Shown here one piece after another: positions 26,991-35,079 of a DNA stretch of 64,000 bases; the stretch's first letter is position 1, and each line of letters starts with the position of its first letter. This DNA is from Salinispira pacifica. GTDB lineage: Bacteria; Spirochaetota; Spirochaetia; DSM-27196; Salinispiraceae. The stretch lies in assembly GCF_000507245.1 (NCBI RefSeq), contig NC_023035.1, positions 2,209,501 to 2,273,500 of the forward strand. The letters are read 5' to 3'. The position numbers were made by a program, and so were the translations under genes. The notes beneath the pieces were generated by a model that was not told where the DNA came from, searched no databases, and saw only the letters and a list, made by a program, of their open reading frames with translations.

Positions 26991-27065
26991 TTCTATTGTT
27001 TCTGTTTTTTCTTTTGGAGGTGGAAGGAATGGTAAATCATTATAAGCTTTCTTCGGGTCAAACAT

Positions 27066-27180
27066 TTTATGTACCAATAATTCAATTTTAGGTACATACT
27101 TTTATTCTATGTACCATTTTTTTCTATTTGCGTACATTTTAATTCATGTATGCACCAAAAATCAATATTTGGGTACAAAC
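27066..27180 (-). promoter_or_regulatory. Repeated GTAC motifs upstream of fic
   Basis: Between fic and its cassette boundary lie TGTACC (27070), GGTACA (27091), TGTACC (27110), CGTACA (27131) and GGTACA (27172). The first two form an inverted pair and the third repeats the first. Such clustering suggests an operator, perhaps for the winged helix at the C-terminus of this Fic protein. The binding protein is unproven. Confidence 0.5.
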
Positions 27181-27201
27181 ACACATTAATTTTGCGTGAA
27201 C

Positions 27202-27323
27202 ATAACAACGCGTTGAGCAGTTTTTTCGGCCTGAGCAAAGCGAAGGCTTGGTGCGGATTTTGCCGCCGGCAGGCGAGCAAAATTCCGTGCCAAAGGAAAA
27301 ACCTGTCTCGAACGCCTTGTTAT
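27202..27323 (-). other. attC: attC site of the first cassette (122 bp)
   Basis: Starts ATAACAACGCGTTGAGCAG, ends TGTCTCGAACGCCTTGTTAT; inner arms TTGGTGCGGATTTTGC and GCAAAATTCCGTGCCAA pair around a CCGCCGGCAGGCG tip. Confidence 0.93.
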
Positions 27324-27330
27324 GTGCTCA

Positions 27331-28110
27331 CTAACTGAATTCAGTTTTAAAGTGAGTATATTTTTTTATACTTATATTATTTAACCATTCAATTTTACGT
27401 TTAATATCATTTAAGATGCCGAAATTATTTTTTTCTGTGTAAAAAATGTCAACATACGGTAATCCAGTGATTATAAGTCCATCAAATACATCAGAATCTT
27501 TTAGCTTGTCTCCTTTATTTTGATATTTTTCATAAAGAAAAAATGCTTGTAGATAAAGCGTCTTTATATCTTTAATATAGTCATTATCCATATATTTATC
27601 AGTCAATTTTAAATGTTCAGTCGGTCTTAGTAGTGATAGTTGAGTTACAACGTAGTCATTAATAAATTCTTTTAATAATTTTTTATCGCTGTTTATCATA
27701 AATTTATAAACATTTGATATTCCAATTTTTTGATCAGTCCGAAGTTGTTCGACAATTGCCCGAAACTCTTCTGAATTGAAATAAAATTTCATTCTTTTTG
27801 AGTCTTGAAGACAAACCTGACTTAGCGAAAATAATTCTGGTGGAGTGTGATTATTATCTATTAATATTTTGAGTTCATTATCCAGGAGCTGGTTAAAGGG
27901 TTTTAAGATTATAAAATGATATTTTAGAGATAGATCTATGAGCTCTTCAATTAAACCTTGATAACTCGATAATTCAACCAGAGTCATGGCTGGCAAATAG
28001 AATACATAATCATCTGGAACATTTTTGTGTATAACCGCAATATCACCTTTGAGCCAGTCGCTAATTATATTTGTGTCTAGTAGTACTCTAATGATCTTAC
28101 CTCGATGCAC
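27331..28110 (-). CDS. PIN-domain protein in the first cassette, 259 aa
   Basis: PIN-fold nuclease, longer than VapC. Acidic residues: Asp12 in VLLDTNIISDWL, Glu46 in MTLVELSSY, and DSDVFDGLIITGLPYVDIFYT near 212 with TEKN after it. The central ~140 residues are helical and unrecognised. No antitoxin gene accompanies it. The nearest ATG (28110) lies 1 bp inside the attI junction; GAGG falls after it and would suit a non-ATG start near ATCATT, so the true start is uncertain. Being first in the array, it is best placed for expression from Pc. Confidence 0.75.
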   Translation of the reverse strand: MHRGKIIRVLLDTNIISDWLKGDIAVIHKNVPDDYVFYLPAMTLVELSSYQGLIEELIDLSLKYHFIILKPFNQLLDNELKILIDNNHTPPELFSLSQVCLQDSKRMKFYFNSEEFRAIVEQLRTDQKIGISNVYKFMINSDKKLLKEFINDYVVTQLSLLRPTEHLKLTDKYMDNDYIKDIKTLYLQAFFLYEKYQNKGDKLKDSDVFDGLIITGLPYVDIFYTEKNNFGILNDIKRKIEWLNNISIKKYTHFKTEFS

Positions 28111-28115
28111 ATAAC
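28111..28115 (-). other. attI: attI recombination core
   Basis: GTTAT on the minus strand where the first cassette joins the integrase side. It is found by position: last core before intI and no paired attC arm on the integrase side. The full attI extends toward intI and cannot be delimited here. Confidence 0.7.
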
Positions 28116-28117
28116 AT

Positions 28118-28147
28118 ATTCTATCCCAGATTTATTTTGTTAATCAA
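28118..28147 (-). promoter_or_regulatory. Candidate cassette promoter Pc
   Basis: TTGATT (28147-28142) and TAGAAT (28123-28118) are separated by 18 bp on the minus strand, with the -10 box 2 bp from the attI core. It would drive the first cassettes. A second, weaker candidate, TTGGTA-N17-GATATT, lies farther upstream. Confidence 0.55.
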
Positions 28148-28305
28148 TTCAGAAATAATCTTTTTATCATAAAGAAGGAATAATATCCAATATTGATGGT
28201 TTTCTACCAATTTCTTCTGCTTATATTCATTAGCAATCAATCATTCAGATGAATCCTCCGGTGTTTATAGAGTCAGCGTCAATGAATAACCAAGGAGGCT
28301 GGAAA

Positions 28306-29673
28306 ATGTATAAAAACATTAATCCTGAATTTCGAATACTTCTGAAAAAACTGTACAAGGTTGGAGACAAATTTCTAAAATATTATGAGCATTGGGTATG
28401 GATGTTCAATAATTATCGAATGAGTGGCCTGGTTGACGGGGATTTCGAGACACAACTTGAATCATGGATTGAGTATATGGCACCGCATAAGGAGGAATGG
28501 CAGCTCGACCAGGCCAGAAAGGCTGTAAGCATCTATCGACGGCATTTTCTTTCGAATGATGTAAAGTACGCCGGTTCTCAAAATCAAACCGGCAAGACCT
28601 GCGAAAAATCTACGGTAAGCAAAATTGCCGACAATTCCGGCAAACAGGAACAGAGCACAGCGTCTGAAGAGGAGAACAATCGCCGCTCTCCTGCAGAAGG
28701 ATCTTCCATTGATGACTGGTTCCAGCTTGAATCCGAGGCAACCAGGGAACTGCGTTTGCAGCAGAAATCATACAGCACGGAAAAGGCATACCTCTACTGG
28801 CTGCGCTATCTAAAGTATCACACCAAAGAAAAGCCTGTTTCAGAATTGTCTGAGCAGGACGTTCGCGACTTTCTCACCTATCTATCTGTGGAGAAAGGAA
28901 TCGCAGCCTCAACCCAGAAACAGGCTTTCAACTCCCTGCTGTTTGTGTACCGGTACATCCTACATATCGATATAAACGATCTTCAATCGGTTATCCGGGC
29001 GAAAAAAAAACGCAGACTCCCTATCGTGCTGTCCCTGGAAGAGATTTCGAAAATTGTGGGGAGTATGGTTCCGCCATATTCACTTATGTGTAAAATCATA
29101 TATGGAGGCGGGCTGCGGCTGAATGAATGTGTGAATTTGCGAGTGAAGGATGTACAGCTGAACGAATGTGTTCTGACTGTACGCTCCGGGAAGGGAGATA
29201 AGGACCGTCAAACCCTGCTCTCCCAATCGTTAATTTCAGATCTCGAAAAACACATTAATGGTATACGGGCGTTATTTGAGCTTGACCGGAGAGAAAACCG
29301 TAACGGAGTGGCATTGCCGGGAGCACTGGAGCGGAAGTATCCGGATGCCGGGAAGGAATGGGCGTGGTTCTGGCTGTTTCCGGCACAGAAGCTGTCGGTG
29401 GATCCAAGGTCTGAAATTGTCCGCCGGCACCATATATACCCGGGATCACTTCAAAAACGCTTTAAAACCGCTCTGGGGGACAGCGGCATTCCGAAACAGG
29501 CGAGTGTACACAGCCTGAGGCACAGTTTCGCCACCCATCTCATTGAGAACGGCTACGATATCCGGACAGTCCAGGAACTTCTGGGTCATTCAGATGTATC
29601 AACCACCATGATCTACACCCATGTGGCCACAAAGAATAAACTCGGAGTGGTAAGCCCGGCGGATCGGCTGTAA
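28306..29673 (+). CDS. intI: Integron integrase, tyrosine recombinase with long N-terminal extension
   Basis: Site-specific recombinase that inserts and excises cassettes at attI and attC. Catalytic residues of the family are visible: Arg in YGGGLRLNECVNLRVKD, HSLRHSFATHL, and LLGHSDVSTTMIYTH with the nucleophile Tyr. The integron-specific insert is present (ALERKYPDAGKEWAWFWLFPAQ and VDPRSEIVRRHHIYPGSLQK, split over the region near residues 345-385). The start at 28306 has AAGGAGG 7 bases upstream. At 455 aa it is ~120 aa longer than usual: residues 1-90 carry a second helical DNA-binding-like segment (WQLDQARKAVSIYRRHF), and 90-140 are polar and probably unstructured. Confidence 0.96.
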   Translation: MYKNINPEFRILLKKLYKVGDKFLKYYEHWVWMFNNYRMSGLVDGDFETQLESWIEYMAPHKEEWQLDQARKAVSIYRRHFLSNDVKYAGSQNQTGKTCEKSTVSKIADNSGKQEQSTASEEENNRRSPAEGSSIDDWFQLESEATRELRLQQKSYSTEKAYLYWLRYLKYHTKEKPVSELSEQDVRDFLTYLSVEKGIAASTQKQAFNSLLFVYRYILHIDINDLQSVIRAKKKRRLPIVLSLEEISKIVGSMVPPYSLMCKIIYGGGLRLNECVNLRVKDVQLNECVLTVRSGKGDKDRQTLLSQSLISDLEKHINGIRALFELDRRENRNGVALPGALERKYPDAGKEWAWFWLFPAQKLSVDPRSEIVRRHHIYPGSLQKRFKTALGDSGIPKQASVHSLRHSFATHLIENGYDIRTVQELLGHSDVSTTMIYTHVATKNKLGVVSPADRL

Positions 29674-29706
29674 TTATCAGTCGGTTGCAATTAACAAGCC
29701 AAGGCG

Positions 29707-29727
29707 CAACGACCCCGAGCCGGGGCT
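29707..29727. terminator. GC hairpin after intI
   Basis: CCCCG-AGC-CGGGG hairpin about 35 bp after the intI stop and before the convergent DUF1761 gene. No T run, so termination strength is uncertain. Confidence 0.4.
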
Positions 29728-29755
29728 ATGGAGCCCTCACATGGACATTTCCATG

Positions 29756-30169
29756 CTACAGATAAAATGCAACAACCGTCATTATCCCGATAAAAACAAT
29801 CTCGAAACCGGTGTTAATCATAAACACCTGCCTGTTTGTTTCCCCCCACAGAACGGATTTAACTGTATTTGCTATGCCGAAACCAAGGTATACAACTGCA
29901 GCGAGAATCAGTGCAAACCCCAGTGAGGAAACATCCACCAGATTCAGGAAAAGGTCCAACGCATATCCGAAAATGAATGCAAAAAGCAGGGAATATGCAT
30001 AGCCGGAACCTGCGGTCTTCTGCATCTCATCCATCTTTTTCTTATCATCCGGGTCAATACCCATTCCATTCATCCAGGCTTTTCCAAAAAGCGGTCCGTA
30101 CCAGAGCATTCCGAGGACCATATTAAGGCCGCCGGCGATGAAAATCACCCAAATATTAACATTCAACAT
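29756..30169 (-). CDS. DUF1761 membrane protein
   Basis: 137-aa integral membrane protein of the DUF1761 family; function unknown. Four hydrophobic segments: NIWVIFIAGGLNMVLGMLWY (residues 4-23), YAYSLLFAFIFGYALDLFL, LGFALILAAVVYLGFGIA and VFMINTGFEIVFIGIMTVVA. The family's WYGPLFGKAWM follows the first helix. The start at 30169 has GGAGG 8 bases upstream. Confidence 0.88.
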   Translation of the reverse strand: MLNVNIWVIFIAGGLNMVLGMLWYGPLFGKAWMNGMGIDPDDKKKMDEMQKTAGSGYAYSLLFAFIFGYALDLFLNLVDVSSLGFALILAAVVYLGFGIANTVKSVLWGETNRQVFMINTGFEIVFIGIMTVVAFYL

Positions 30170-30194
30170 GTACAACACCTCCTATAGTCTTGTG

Positions 30195-30686
30195 TCAGCT
30201 GTGTTTTGGCATATTCTTCGCATACTCAGTAGCATCGATAGTCTCCGGAAAATCGCTTAGTGTTAGGGGAACAATACTCTTACCCAAACTGCTCAGCCAA
30301 TCACGGGCATTATCCAGATGATAAAAGACCTCCCAGCGGAACACATCCTCCACACCATTGTATTGTTTGCGCAGTATATATTGGATAATTGATAAAATCT
30401 CTGGCCGGGTAATGTATGCTATGTATAACGCACGATAATACTTTGCCAATTCAATGCTCAATTCTTGGAGACGATCTGCCGTCCTGGGCGTCTGGAGTCC
30501 CCATTCGGTACAGTTGAACACCACGGTCTTTTCCTTGTCGGGTTTTTGAGCAACCCGTTGAGAGAGGATGTTGGAGTATATTTCCGCACACTGGTAATTC
30601 CAGGATCCGCTTAGACTTATCAGAGTGACATCTTCGCGGAAAGCAAATGAAAAGGCACCATGGGGCGGTTGCAATCGTTCGGCCAT
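30195..30686 (-). CDS. Hypothetical cytoplasmic protein, 163 aa
   Basis: Not recognised. The start at 30686 (MAERLQPPHGAF) has GGAGAG 7-8 bases upstream. Alternating hydrophobic strands and helices (VTLISLSGSWNYQCAEIYSN; KTVVFNCTEWGLQTP; YRALYIAYIT) look like a small alpha/beta fold of STAS or SpoIIAA type, only as a pattern impression. No signal peptide. It precedes the DUF1761 gene by 25 bp and may share its transcript. Confidence 0.7.
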   Translation of the reverse strand: MAERLQPPHGAFSFAFREDVTLISLSGSWNYQCAEIYSNILSQRVAQKPDKEKTVVFNCTEWGLQTPRTADRLQELSIELAKYYRALYIAYITRPEILSIIQYILRKQYNGVEDVFRWEVFYHLDNARDWLSSLGKSIVPLTLSDFPETIDATEYAKNMPKHS

Positions 30687-30810
30687 TTTCAACTCTCCGA
30701 ATAGCCAAAGAATACTCCATTTGCGGTGGGAAATCAAAATATACGTTAGTTATTTGCTAATCATTTCCGCCGGACCATTTTCTCTTCCTCATACCATCGT
30801 CGTTAATTTG

Positions 30811-31290
30811 CTACTCTGTATTTCGTTCATCATCCTCCATTAGAATGCCCTCGGTTTCTACTGTAACTGTGGAAAATACTCCGTACTGACGGCGCACTGC
30901 AGAACCTGTGGGTGCCCTTCCACTACCCTGGTTTTCAAATACATCAATTTGGACGATCCGATCAGGGTCTGAGTCCTCATTGAGCATTCTTGTATAATCA
31001 TCCGGATATTTTTTTATAAGGGATGTGATGGCGCGTTCAAGACTTGATACATCCTGGTCGGTCATAATTGACGGATCTGCGAACATTTCCCGGGTCACCC
31101 CGAACTTGGCGTAGTAGTTCAGGTGCTTGTCCGCAGGAATTTGATAAATTCCATCCCGAATATCGCCGTAAACAGGTTCCGGCAAACCGTTGTTCGCATA
31201 CTGTACAATCTGTCGCGAGGCGGGTTGGCAGGATAATAACAAAAGCACCAGAAAAATCGTTGCGATAACACCGCCATTTACTGTGTTCAT
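30811..31290 (-). CDS. Putative lipoprotein, 159 aa
   Basis: The start is placed at 31290 (MNTVNGGVIATIFLVLLLL) because a signal peptide with lipobox LLSC (Cys21) follows. The mature part carries YGDIRDGIYQIPADKHLNYY and KFGVTREMF and ends in a charged tail MEDDERNTE. Family unknown. Spirochaete lipoproteins are often anchored in the periplasm or on the surface. Upstream in-frame codons give an implausible start. Confidence 0.75.
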   Translation of the reverse strand: MNTVNGGVIATIFLVLLLLSCQPASRQIVQYANNGLPEPVYGDIRDGIYQIPADKHLNYYAKFGVTREMFADPSIMTDQDVSSLERAITSLIKKYPDDYTRMLNEDSDPDRIVQIDVFENQGSGRAPTGSAVRRQYGVFSTVTVETEGILMEDDERNTE

Positions 31291-31570
31291 TGCGCACCTT
31301 CCGATAGTCGTCAAAAAAAAGCCATTGATGATCAAATGATTCATAATCACGAATGTGTTTTGAGACTGTATATACACGTTAATTTGAAAGAGGAAAGATA
31401 TGCAACATAAAGAATCGAATCTGGTATGACCAATTTTAGTTATTCAGTAAAATCAGTAAGGCAAAATACCGGAAGACTTATATGCGAAAGATTTTTCGCC
31501 CCATCCCTGTCATTTTGCGCTCGCCGGCTCGCGCCGAGGCCTCCGCTTCAAGTCCCATCATCTCATATAC

Positions 31571-31610
31571 AAAAAAAAGGACCACAACCGATGGATGTGG
31601 TCCTTTTTTC
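31571..31610. terminator. Bidirectional terminator of tRNA-Val
   Basis: AAAAAAGGACCACA, a short loop, then TGTGGTCCTTTTTT: a 12-14 bp stem flanked by A and T runs, so it can work on both strands. It lies just past the tRNA-Val 3' end. Confidence 0.9.
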
Positions 31611-31614
31611 GTGA

Positions 31615-31687
31615 TGGGCGAAGAGGGACTTGAACCCCCGACATCCTGCTTGTAAGGCAGGCGCTCTCCCAGCTGAGCTATTCGCCC
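31615..31687 (-). tRNA. tRNA-Val (anticodon TAC)
   Basis: Read on the minus strand: acceptor GGGCGAA pairs with TTCGCCC; D-arm GCTCAGCTGGGAGAGC; anticodon arm CTGCCTTACAAGCAG with TAC at the centre; T-arm GGGGGTTCAAGTCCC; discriminator A. 73 nt; CCA is not encoded. Confidence 0.98.
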
Positions 31688-31756
31688 GTACTTATGCCGG
31701 CTGCCGAACTGCTGATCTCAGGTGCCTCTGAGGCAGCTCTCTTAGCGACGAGGAAG

Positions 31757-31786
31757 AACATACCAGAGGCGGGTGAGTGTTGTCAA
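31757..31786 (-). promoter_or_regulatory. Sigma-70-type promoter of tRNA-Val
   Basis: TTGACA (31786-31781) and TATGTT (31762-31757) with 18-bp spacing, about 70 bp before the tRNA. Confidence 0.75.
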
Positions 31787-31961
31787 CGCTCTTTTACAAT
31801 TTTTTTGAAGTTTATTACATTGTGTATGCTTGTGCTCGCGTGGTAGTATCCTGAGGAAAATGCTGCGAATCAGCTGGAATTTTTCATGTGATTTCGGGTT
31901 CCCCGACGGGGGTTCCGGTTTCAGCACAGCCTATTCTTTTCATCCTGGAGTTGTACAGATT

Positions 31962-33986
31962 ATGAGTTCAGAACATATCAGAAATATCGGAATTATGGCC
32001 CATATTGATGCGGGCAAGACAACCACTACAGAGCGGATTCTTTTTTATACCGGGAAGAGTCACCGGATTGGTGAGGTGGACCAGGGTTCTGCCACCATGG
32101 ACTGGATGGCCCAGGAACAGAATCGGGGCATCACCATTACCTCTGCCGCCACAACGTGTTTTTGGAAGGATTATCAGATTAATATTATCGATACTCCCGG
32201 CCATGTGGATTTTACCGCAGAGGTGGAGCGTTCTCTCCGCGTGCTTGACGGTGCCGTTGCGGTATTTTGTGCAGTGGGTGGTGTTGAACCCCAGAGTGAA
32301 ACGGTGTGGCATCAGGCTGACAGCTATGAGGTGCCCCGCATTGCTCATGTAAACAAGATGGACCGAATCGGTGCGGATTTTTACGCCGTGCTGGATGAAA
32401 TGCGCAGCAAGTTCAAGTGTAATCCTGTGGCGCTGCAGATTCCCATCGGGGCCGAGAATGAATTCGAAGGTGTTATTGATCTGATACGGATGAAGGAACT
32501 GCATTTTTCCGGTCCCGAAGGGCGTACGATTGACGAAAACCCGATCCGGGAGTCCATCGCCGGACAGGCCGCAGAGTATCGGGAGAAACTTCTGGATGAA
32601 CTGAGCCAGCATTCGGATCAGCTCACGGAGCTGTTCCTGGAAGGCCAGGATATTCCGGAGGATCTGATTCAACGCGTACTCAGGGATCAGACCCTTGCCC
32701 AGACGCTCATTCCCGTCACCTGCGGAGCATCGCTGCGAAATATCGGCGTACAGCCCCTTATGGACAATATCATCTCGTATCTCCCCGAGCCTACCGACCT
32801 CCCCCCCATCCCGGGCCGTCATGTGAAGAAGGACGAACGGGTACTGGTTGAGCGAAGCATTGAGGGTGACCCCCTTGCGCTGATTTTCAAAATCCAGTTT
32901 GACCCCAATGCCGGGGCAATGTGTTTTTTCCGGGTGTACTCCGGCGAGTTCACGTCGGGAAAAGCGGTCTACAATATCAGCAAGGGCAAACGTGAGCGGA
33001 TCAACAGAATTTACCGAATGCACGCCAACAGTATCGACCAGGTGGACAGCATCAAGGCCGGAGATATCGGGGTGATTGTGGGGTTCAAACTTGCCCAGAC
33101 CGGAGACAGCATCGGCAGCGAAGGGCATCAGGTTCTGCTGGAGCAGATGCATTTTCCCGAGCCGGTAATATCATCCGCCATTGAACCCCGAACCCTCAGC
33201 GACCGGGATAAACTGAAGAACACCCTGGACCTTCTGGCCCGGGAAGACCCCACCTTTTTCTGGAAAGAGGATGACGATACCGGTGAACTGATCATCCGGG
33301 GAATGGGCGAGCTGCACCTGGAGGTGATGACTACCCGGATCAAGGACGATTACAAGGTGGAGGCCAAGATGGGCAAACCCCAGGTAACCTATCGGGAGAG
33401 CATTTCCGCCGAGGTCACACACAGCGAGAGTTTCTCCAAACTTGTGGCCGGCAAGGAGCAGACCGCCGGTGTAACCATCCATGTGAGCCCAGCAGGACGG
33501 GGCGGTGGGAACTCAGTAACATCAGCCATCAGCGATGATTCCATTCCCGGGGAAATGAAAGCCGCCGCCATGCGCGGGCTTGAGACCAGCCTGGGTGGAG
33601 GAATTCATTTCGGTTACCCCTGCATAGATATCAATGTGAAGCTTCTCAGCATGGATTTCGATCCCGAAACATCCACCGAATTTGCCTTCGAGGCTGCCGC
33701 CAGTATGGCCTTCGACAGGGCAACCAGCGATGCATCGCCGGTGATGCTTGAGCCGGTGATGAAGATCGATATTATTGCTCCCAAGGAGTTCATTGGAGAC
33801 GTGGTTTCCAGCATGACCAAGCGGGGAGGCATTGTTCAGGAGATAGAAAGCCGGGCCAGTGTTGAACATATCCATGCCCAGGCGCCGCTGGAAAAGATGT
33901 TCGGCTATTCCACCGGCCTTCGAAGCATCACCCAGGGCCGGGGAACATTTGCCATGGAGTTCAGCCATTTCCAGCCTCGAAGCTGA
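31962..33986 (+). CDS. fusA: Translation elongation factor G
   Basis: 674-aa translational GTPase that moves tRNA and mRNA after peptide transfer or splits ribosomes during recycling. G1 [13 protein letters not shown] is at residues 13-25; the G2 region includes [12 protein letters not shown]3 DTPGH is near 82; G4 NKMD is near 136. Domain II-V follow, ending in the [21 protein letters not shown] segment typical of EF-G domain V. The start at 31962 is the conserved position ([12 protein letters not shown]). Spirochaetes are known to carry two specialised EF-G forms; which role this one has is not evident. It is not next to ribosomal genes. Confidence 0.95.
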   Translation: MSSEHIRNIGIMAHIDAGKTTTTERILFYTGKSHRIGEVDQGSATMDWMAQEQNRGITITSAATTCFWKDYQINIIDTPGHVDFTAEVERSLRVLDGAVAVFCAVGGVEPQSETVWHQADSYEVPRIAHVNKMDRIGADFYAVLDEMRSKFKCNPVALQIPIGAENEFEGVIDLIRMKELHFSGPEGRTIDENPIRESIAGQAAEYREKLLDELSQHSDQLTELFLEGQDIPEDLIQRVLRDQTLAQTLIPVTCGASLRNIGVQPLMDNIISYLPEPTDLPPIPGRHVKKDERVLVERSIEGDPLALIFKIQFDPNAGAMCFFRVYSGEFTSGKAVYNISKGKRERINRIYRMHANSIDQVDSIKAGDIGVIVGFKLAQTGDSIGSEGHQVLLEQMHFPEPVISSAIEPRTLSDRDKLKNTLDLLAREDPTFFWKEDDDTGELIIRGMGELHLEVMTTRIKDDYKVEAKMGKPQVTYRESISAEVTHSESFSKLVAGKEQTAGVTIHVSPAGRGGGNSVTSAISDDSIPGEMKAAAMRGLETSLGGGIHFGYPCIDINVKLLSMDFDPETSTEFAFEAAASMAFDRATSDASPVMLEPVMKIDIIAPKEFIGDVVSSMTKRGGIVQEIESRASVEHIHAQAPLEKMFGYSTGLRSITQGRGTFAMEFSHFQPRS

Positions 33987-34069
33987 TCCGTGGACTGATT
34001 CGTGGGTTGAGCAGGATCGGCTGGGGAAAAGGCTGGATGTAGAGTATTCCGGAAGACGAGGAAAAATCG

Positions 34070-34654
34070 ATGGGAGAAACCGGAGCCGCCGGTGACGGCG
34101 GTACCAAAGACCGTATTCTCAACAGTTCTCTCAGTCTGTTTGCAGATAAGGGGTATGCCGCAGTTTCCGTGAGTGAGATCTGCAGCAGCTGCGGCATTAC
34201 CAAGCCGAGTTTGTACTATCATTTTCAGGGGAAAGAGGGGCTGTTCAGGTCAGCGGGAGAGTATGCGCTGGAGCTGTTCACTAACGCGTACGGGGGAGCG
34301 TTCATCTATTCCGGGGATATTATTTCCGGAATCCAGGGGCTTTTCACCGCCTTCCACCGTTTCAGCGGAGATTTTCCGGAAGCACACCGGCTGCTGTTCG
34401 CCCTGCTTTTTTCAGATCCCCACAGCCATGAGAGGCGGCTGGGCGGTGCATCGGCCGGAGAACTTCGCAAGGCCATAGAAACATTTTTTCAGGCCGCCGC
34501 CGCGGGACATGGCAATCTGAATAATAAACTGAGCGTACTGCCCATGAACTTTCTCGGCACGGTGTGGGCGTTCACCCGGCTATCCTCCCCGGATGCCGGT
34601 GAGCAGCAGCTACAGCTGGCAGCCAAAACTTTTCTACACGGGGTGTTCTCATGA
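34070..34654 (+). CDS. TetR-family transcriptional regulator
   Basis: 194-aa one-domain repressor. The HTH is at residues 28-50, ending GITKPSLYYHFQGKEGLF; the C-terminal ligand-binding part is unspecific. It starts 83 bp after fusA and overlaps the next gene by 4 bp (ATGA), so the two are translated together. Targets and ligand cannot be inferred. Confidence 0.92.
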   Translation: MGETGAAGDGGTKDRILNSSLSLFADKGYAAVSVSEICSSCGITKPSLYYHFQGKEGLFRSAGEYALELFTNAYGGAFIYSGDIISGIQGLFTAFHRFSGDFPEAHRLLFALLFSDPHSHERRLGGASAGELRKAIETFFQAAAAGHGNLNNKLSVLPMNFLGTVWAFTRLSSPDAGEQQLQLAAKTFLHGVFS

Positions 34655-34914
34655 CATGCCGCAGGGGCTGCGCCGCATGCTGCATAGCACCCTCTATTTC
34701 CTCCCCCATCCCGGGTATGCCCCGGGGAAAGCCAGCAGGGGTTCCCTGCATCAATCTCGATGAAAATTTGAACTGCCGCATTCACGGCACAGCAGAGTAT
34801 CCTGTTGTGTGCAGAAACCTTCAACCCCGCCCTGATATGTGCGGAGAATCCCGGGATCAGGCTCTCCGCTATCTCACCCGCCTTGAACAGGAAACCCTGC
34901 CCCCGTCATCCTGA
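34651..34914 (+). CDS. YkgJ-family cysteine-cluster protein
   Basis: 87-aa protein with the YkgJ-type Cys pattern: CRRGCAACC at residues 3-11, then CINLDENLNCRIHGTAEYP and VCRNLQPRPDMC. The family is thought to bind zinc or an iron-sulphur cluster; function unknown. Overlaps the TetR gene by 4 bp. Confidence 0.88.
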   Translation: MTCRRGCAACCIAPSISSPIPGMPRGKPAGVPCINLDENLNCRIHGTAEYPVVCRNLQPRPDMCGESRDQALRYLTRLEQETLPPSS

Positions 34915-35079
34915 AAAAGCGGCACGTGTTTTTATCGGCGGGAAATTGCCATGACTATTGACTATACCTACCGTTCGGTATATGTTTGGATAGTGATTCG
35001 AGAATGCTGCTGCACCGACTCCCGCCCGGTGTGGGCAGCTTGCCCGGTCTTTACAGACCGTGAAAAAATAGGAGAGACT

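Larger units (their letters stand above)
24098..27065 (-). pseudogene. fic: Fic-family protein gene split by an IS1182-like element
   Basis: Fic enzymes transfer AMP or other nucleotides to target proteins. The gene starts with ATG at 27065 (MFDPKKAYNDLPFLPPP), is interrupted after about codon 25 by the element at 25112-26990, and resumes at 25111 as EILKAENQAVSAISELKG. The large part keeps the catalytic motif HPFYDGNGRTGR, an EIENIITTRDEL segment upstream, and a C-terminal winged helix (EFITRELNVERKAASRYLHTL). The KPY/DLPFLPP start and ELKG segment are standard for this Fic class, so the gene was whole before insertion. A shortened product from 25006 (TTG) would lack the N-terminal arm; whether it is made is unknown. 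Confidence 0.88.
8673..29673 (-). mobile_element. Chromosomal integron: intI, attI and a cassette array on the minus strand
   Basis: intI (28306-29673, +) and the cassettes run in opposite directions from attI near 28111-28115, the classical integron layout. Thirteen attC sites or remnants separate about 14 cassettes. Each attC pairs an ATAACRAC start with a GTTAT end and imperfect inverted arms (for example GAGTTGAGCGGCGAGCC with GGCGAGTCCGTCTCAAACTC). The array is AT-rich against a GC-rich backbone. The far end is damaged by insertion sequences, so its original limit is unclear. Confidence 0.93.

Noticed and set aside
9037-27323. attC series read as REP or CRISPR-like palindromes
   Set aside because: The ATAAC/GTTAT ends, variable inner arms, spacing at gene limits and the adjacent integron integrase identify attC sites.
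28150-28305. LexA/SOS box before intI
   Set aside because: I found no sequence close to the E. coli-type CTGT-N8-ACAG box, and the spirochaete LexA motif is not certain enough to assign by eye.
32005-33968. Long opposite-strand frames within fusA, gltA, mfd and ptsP
   Set aside because: Shadows of GC-rich coding regions; the sense proteins carry complete family motifs.
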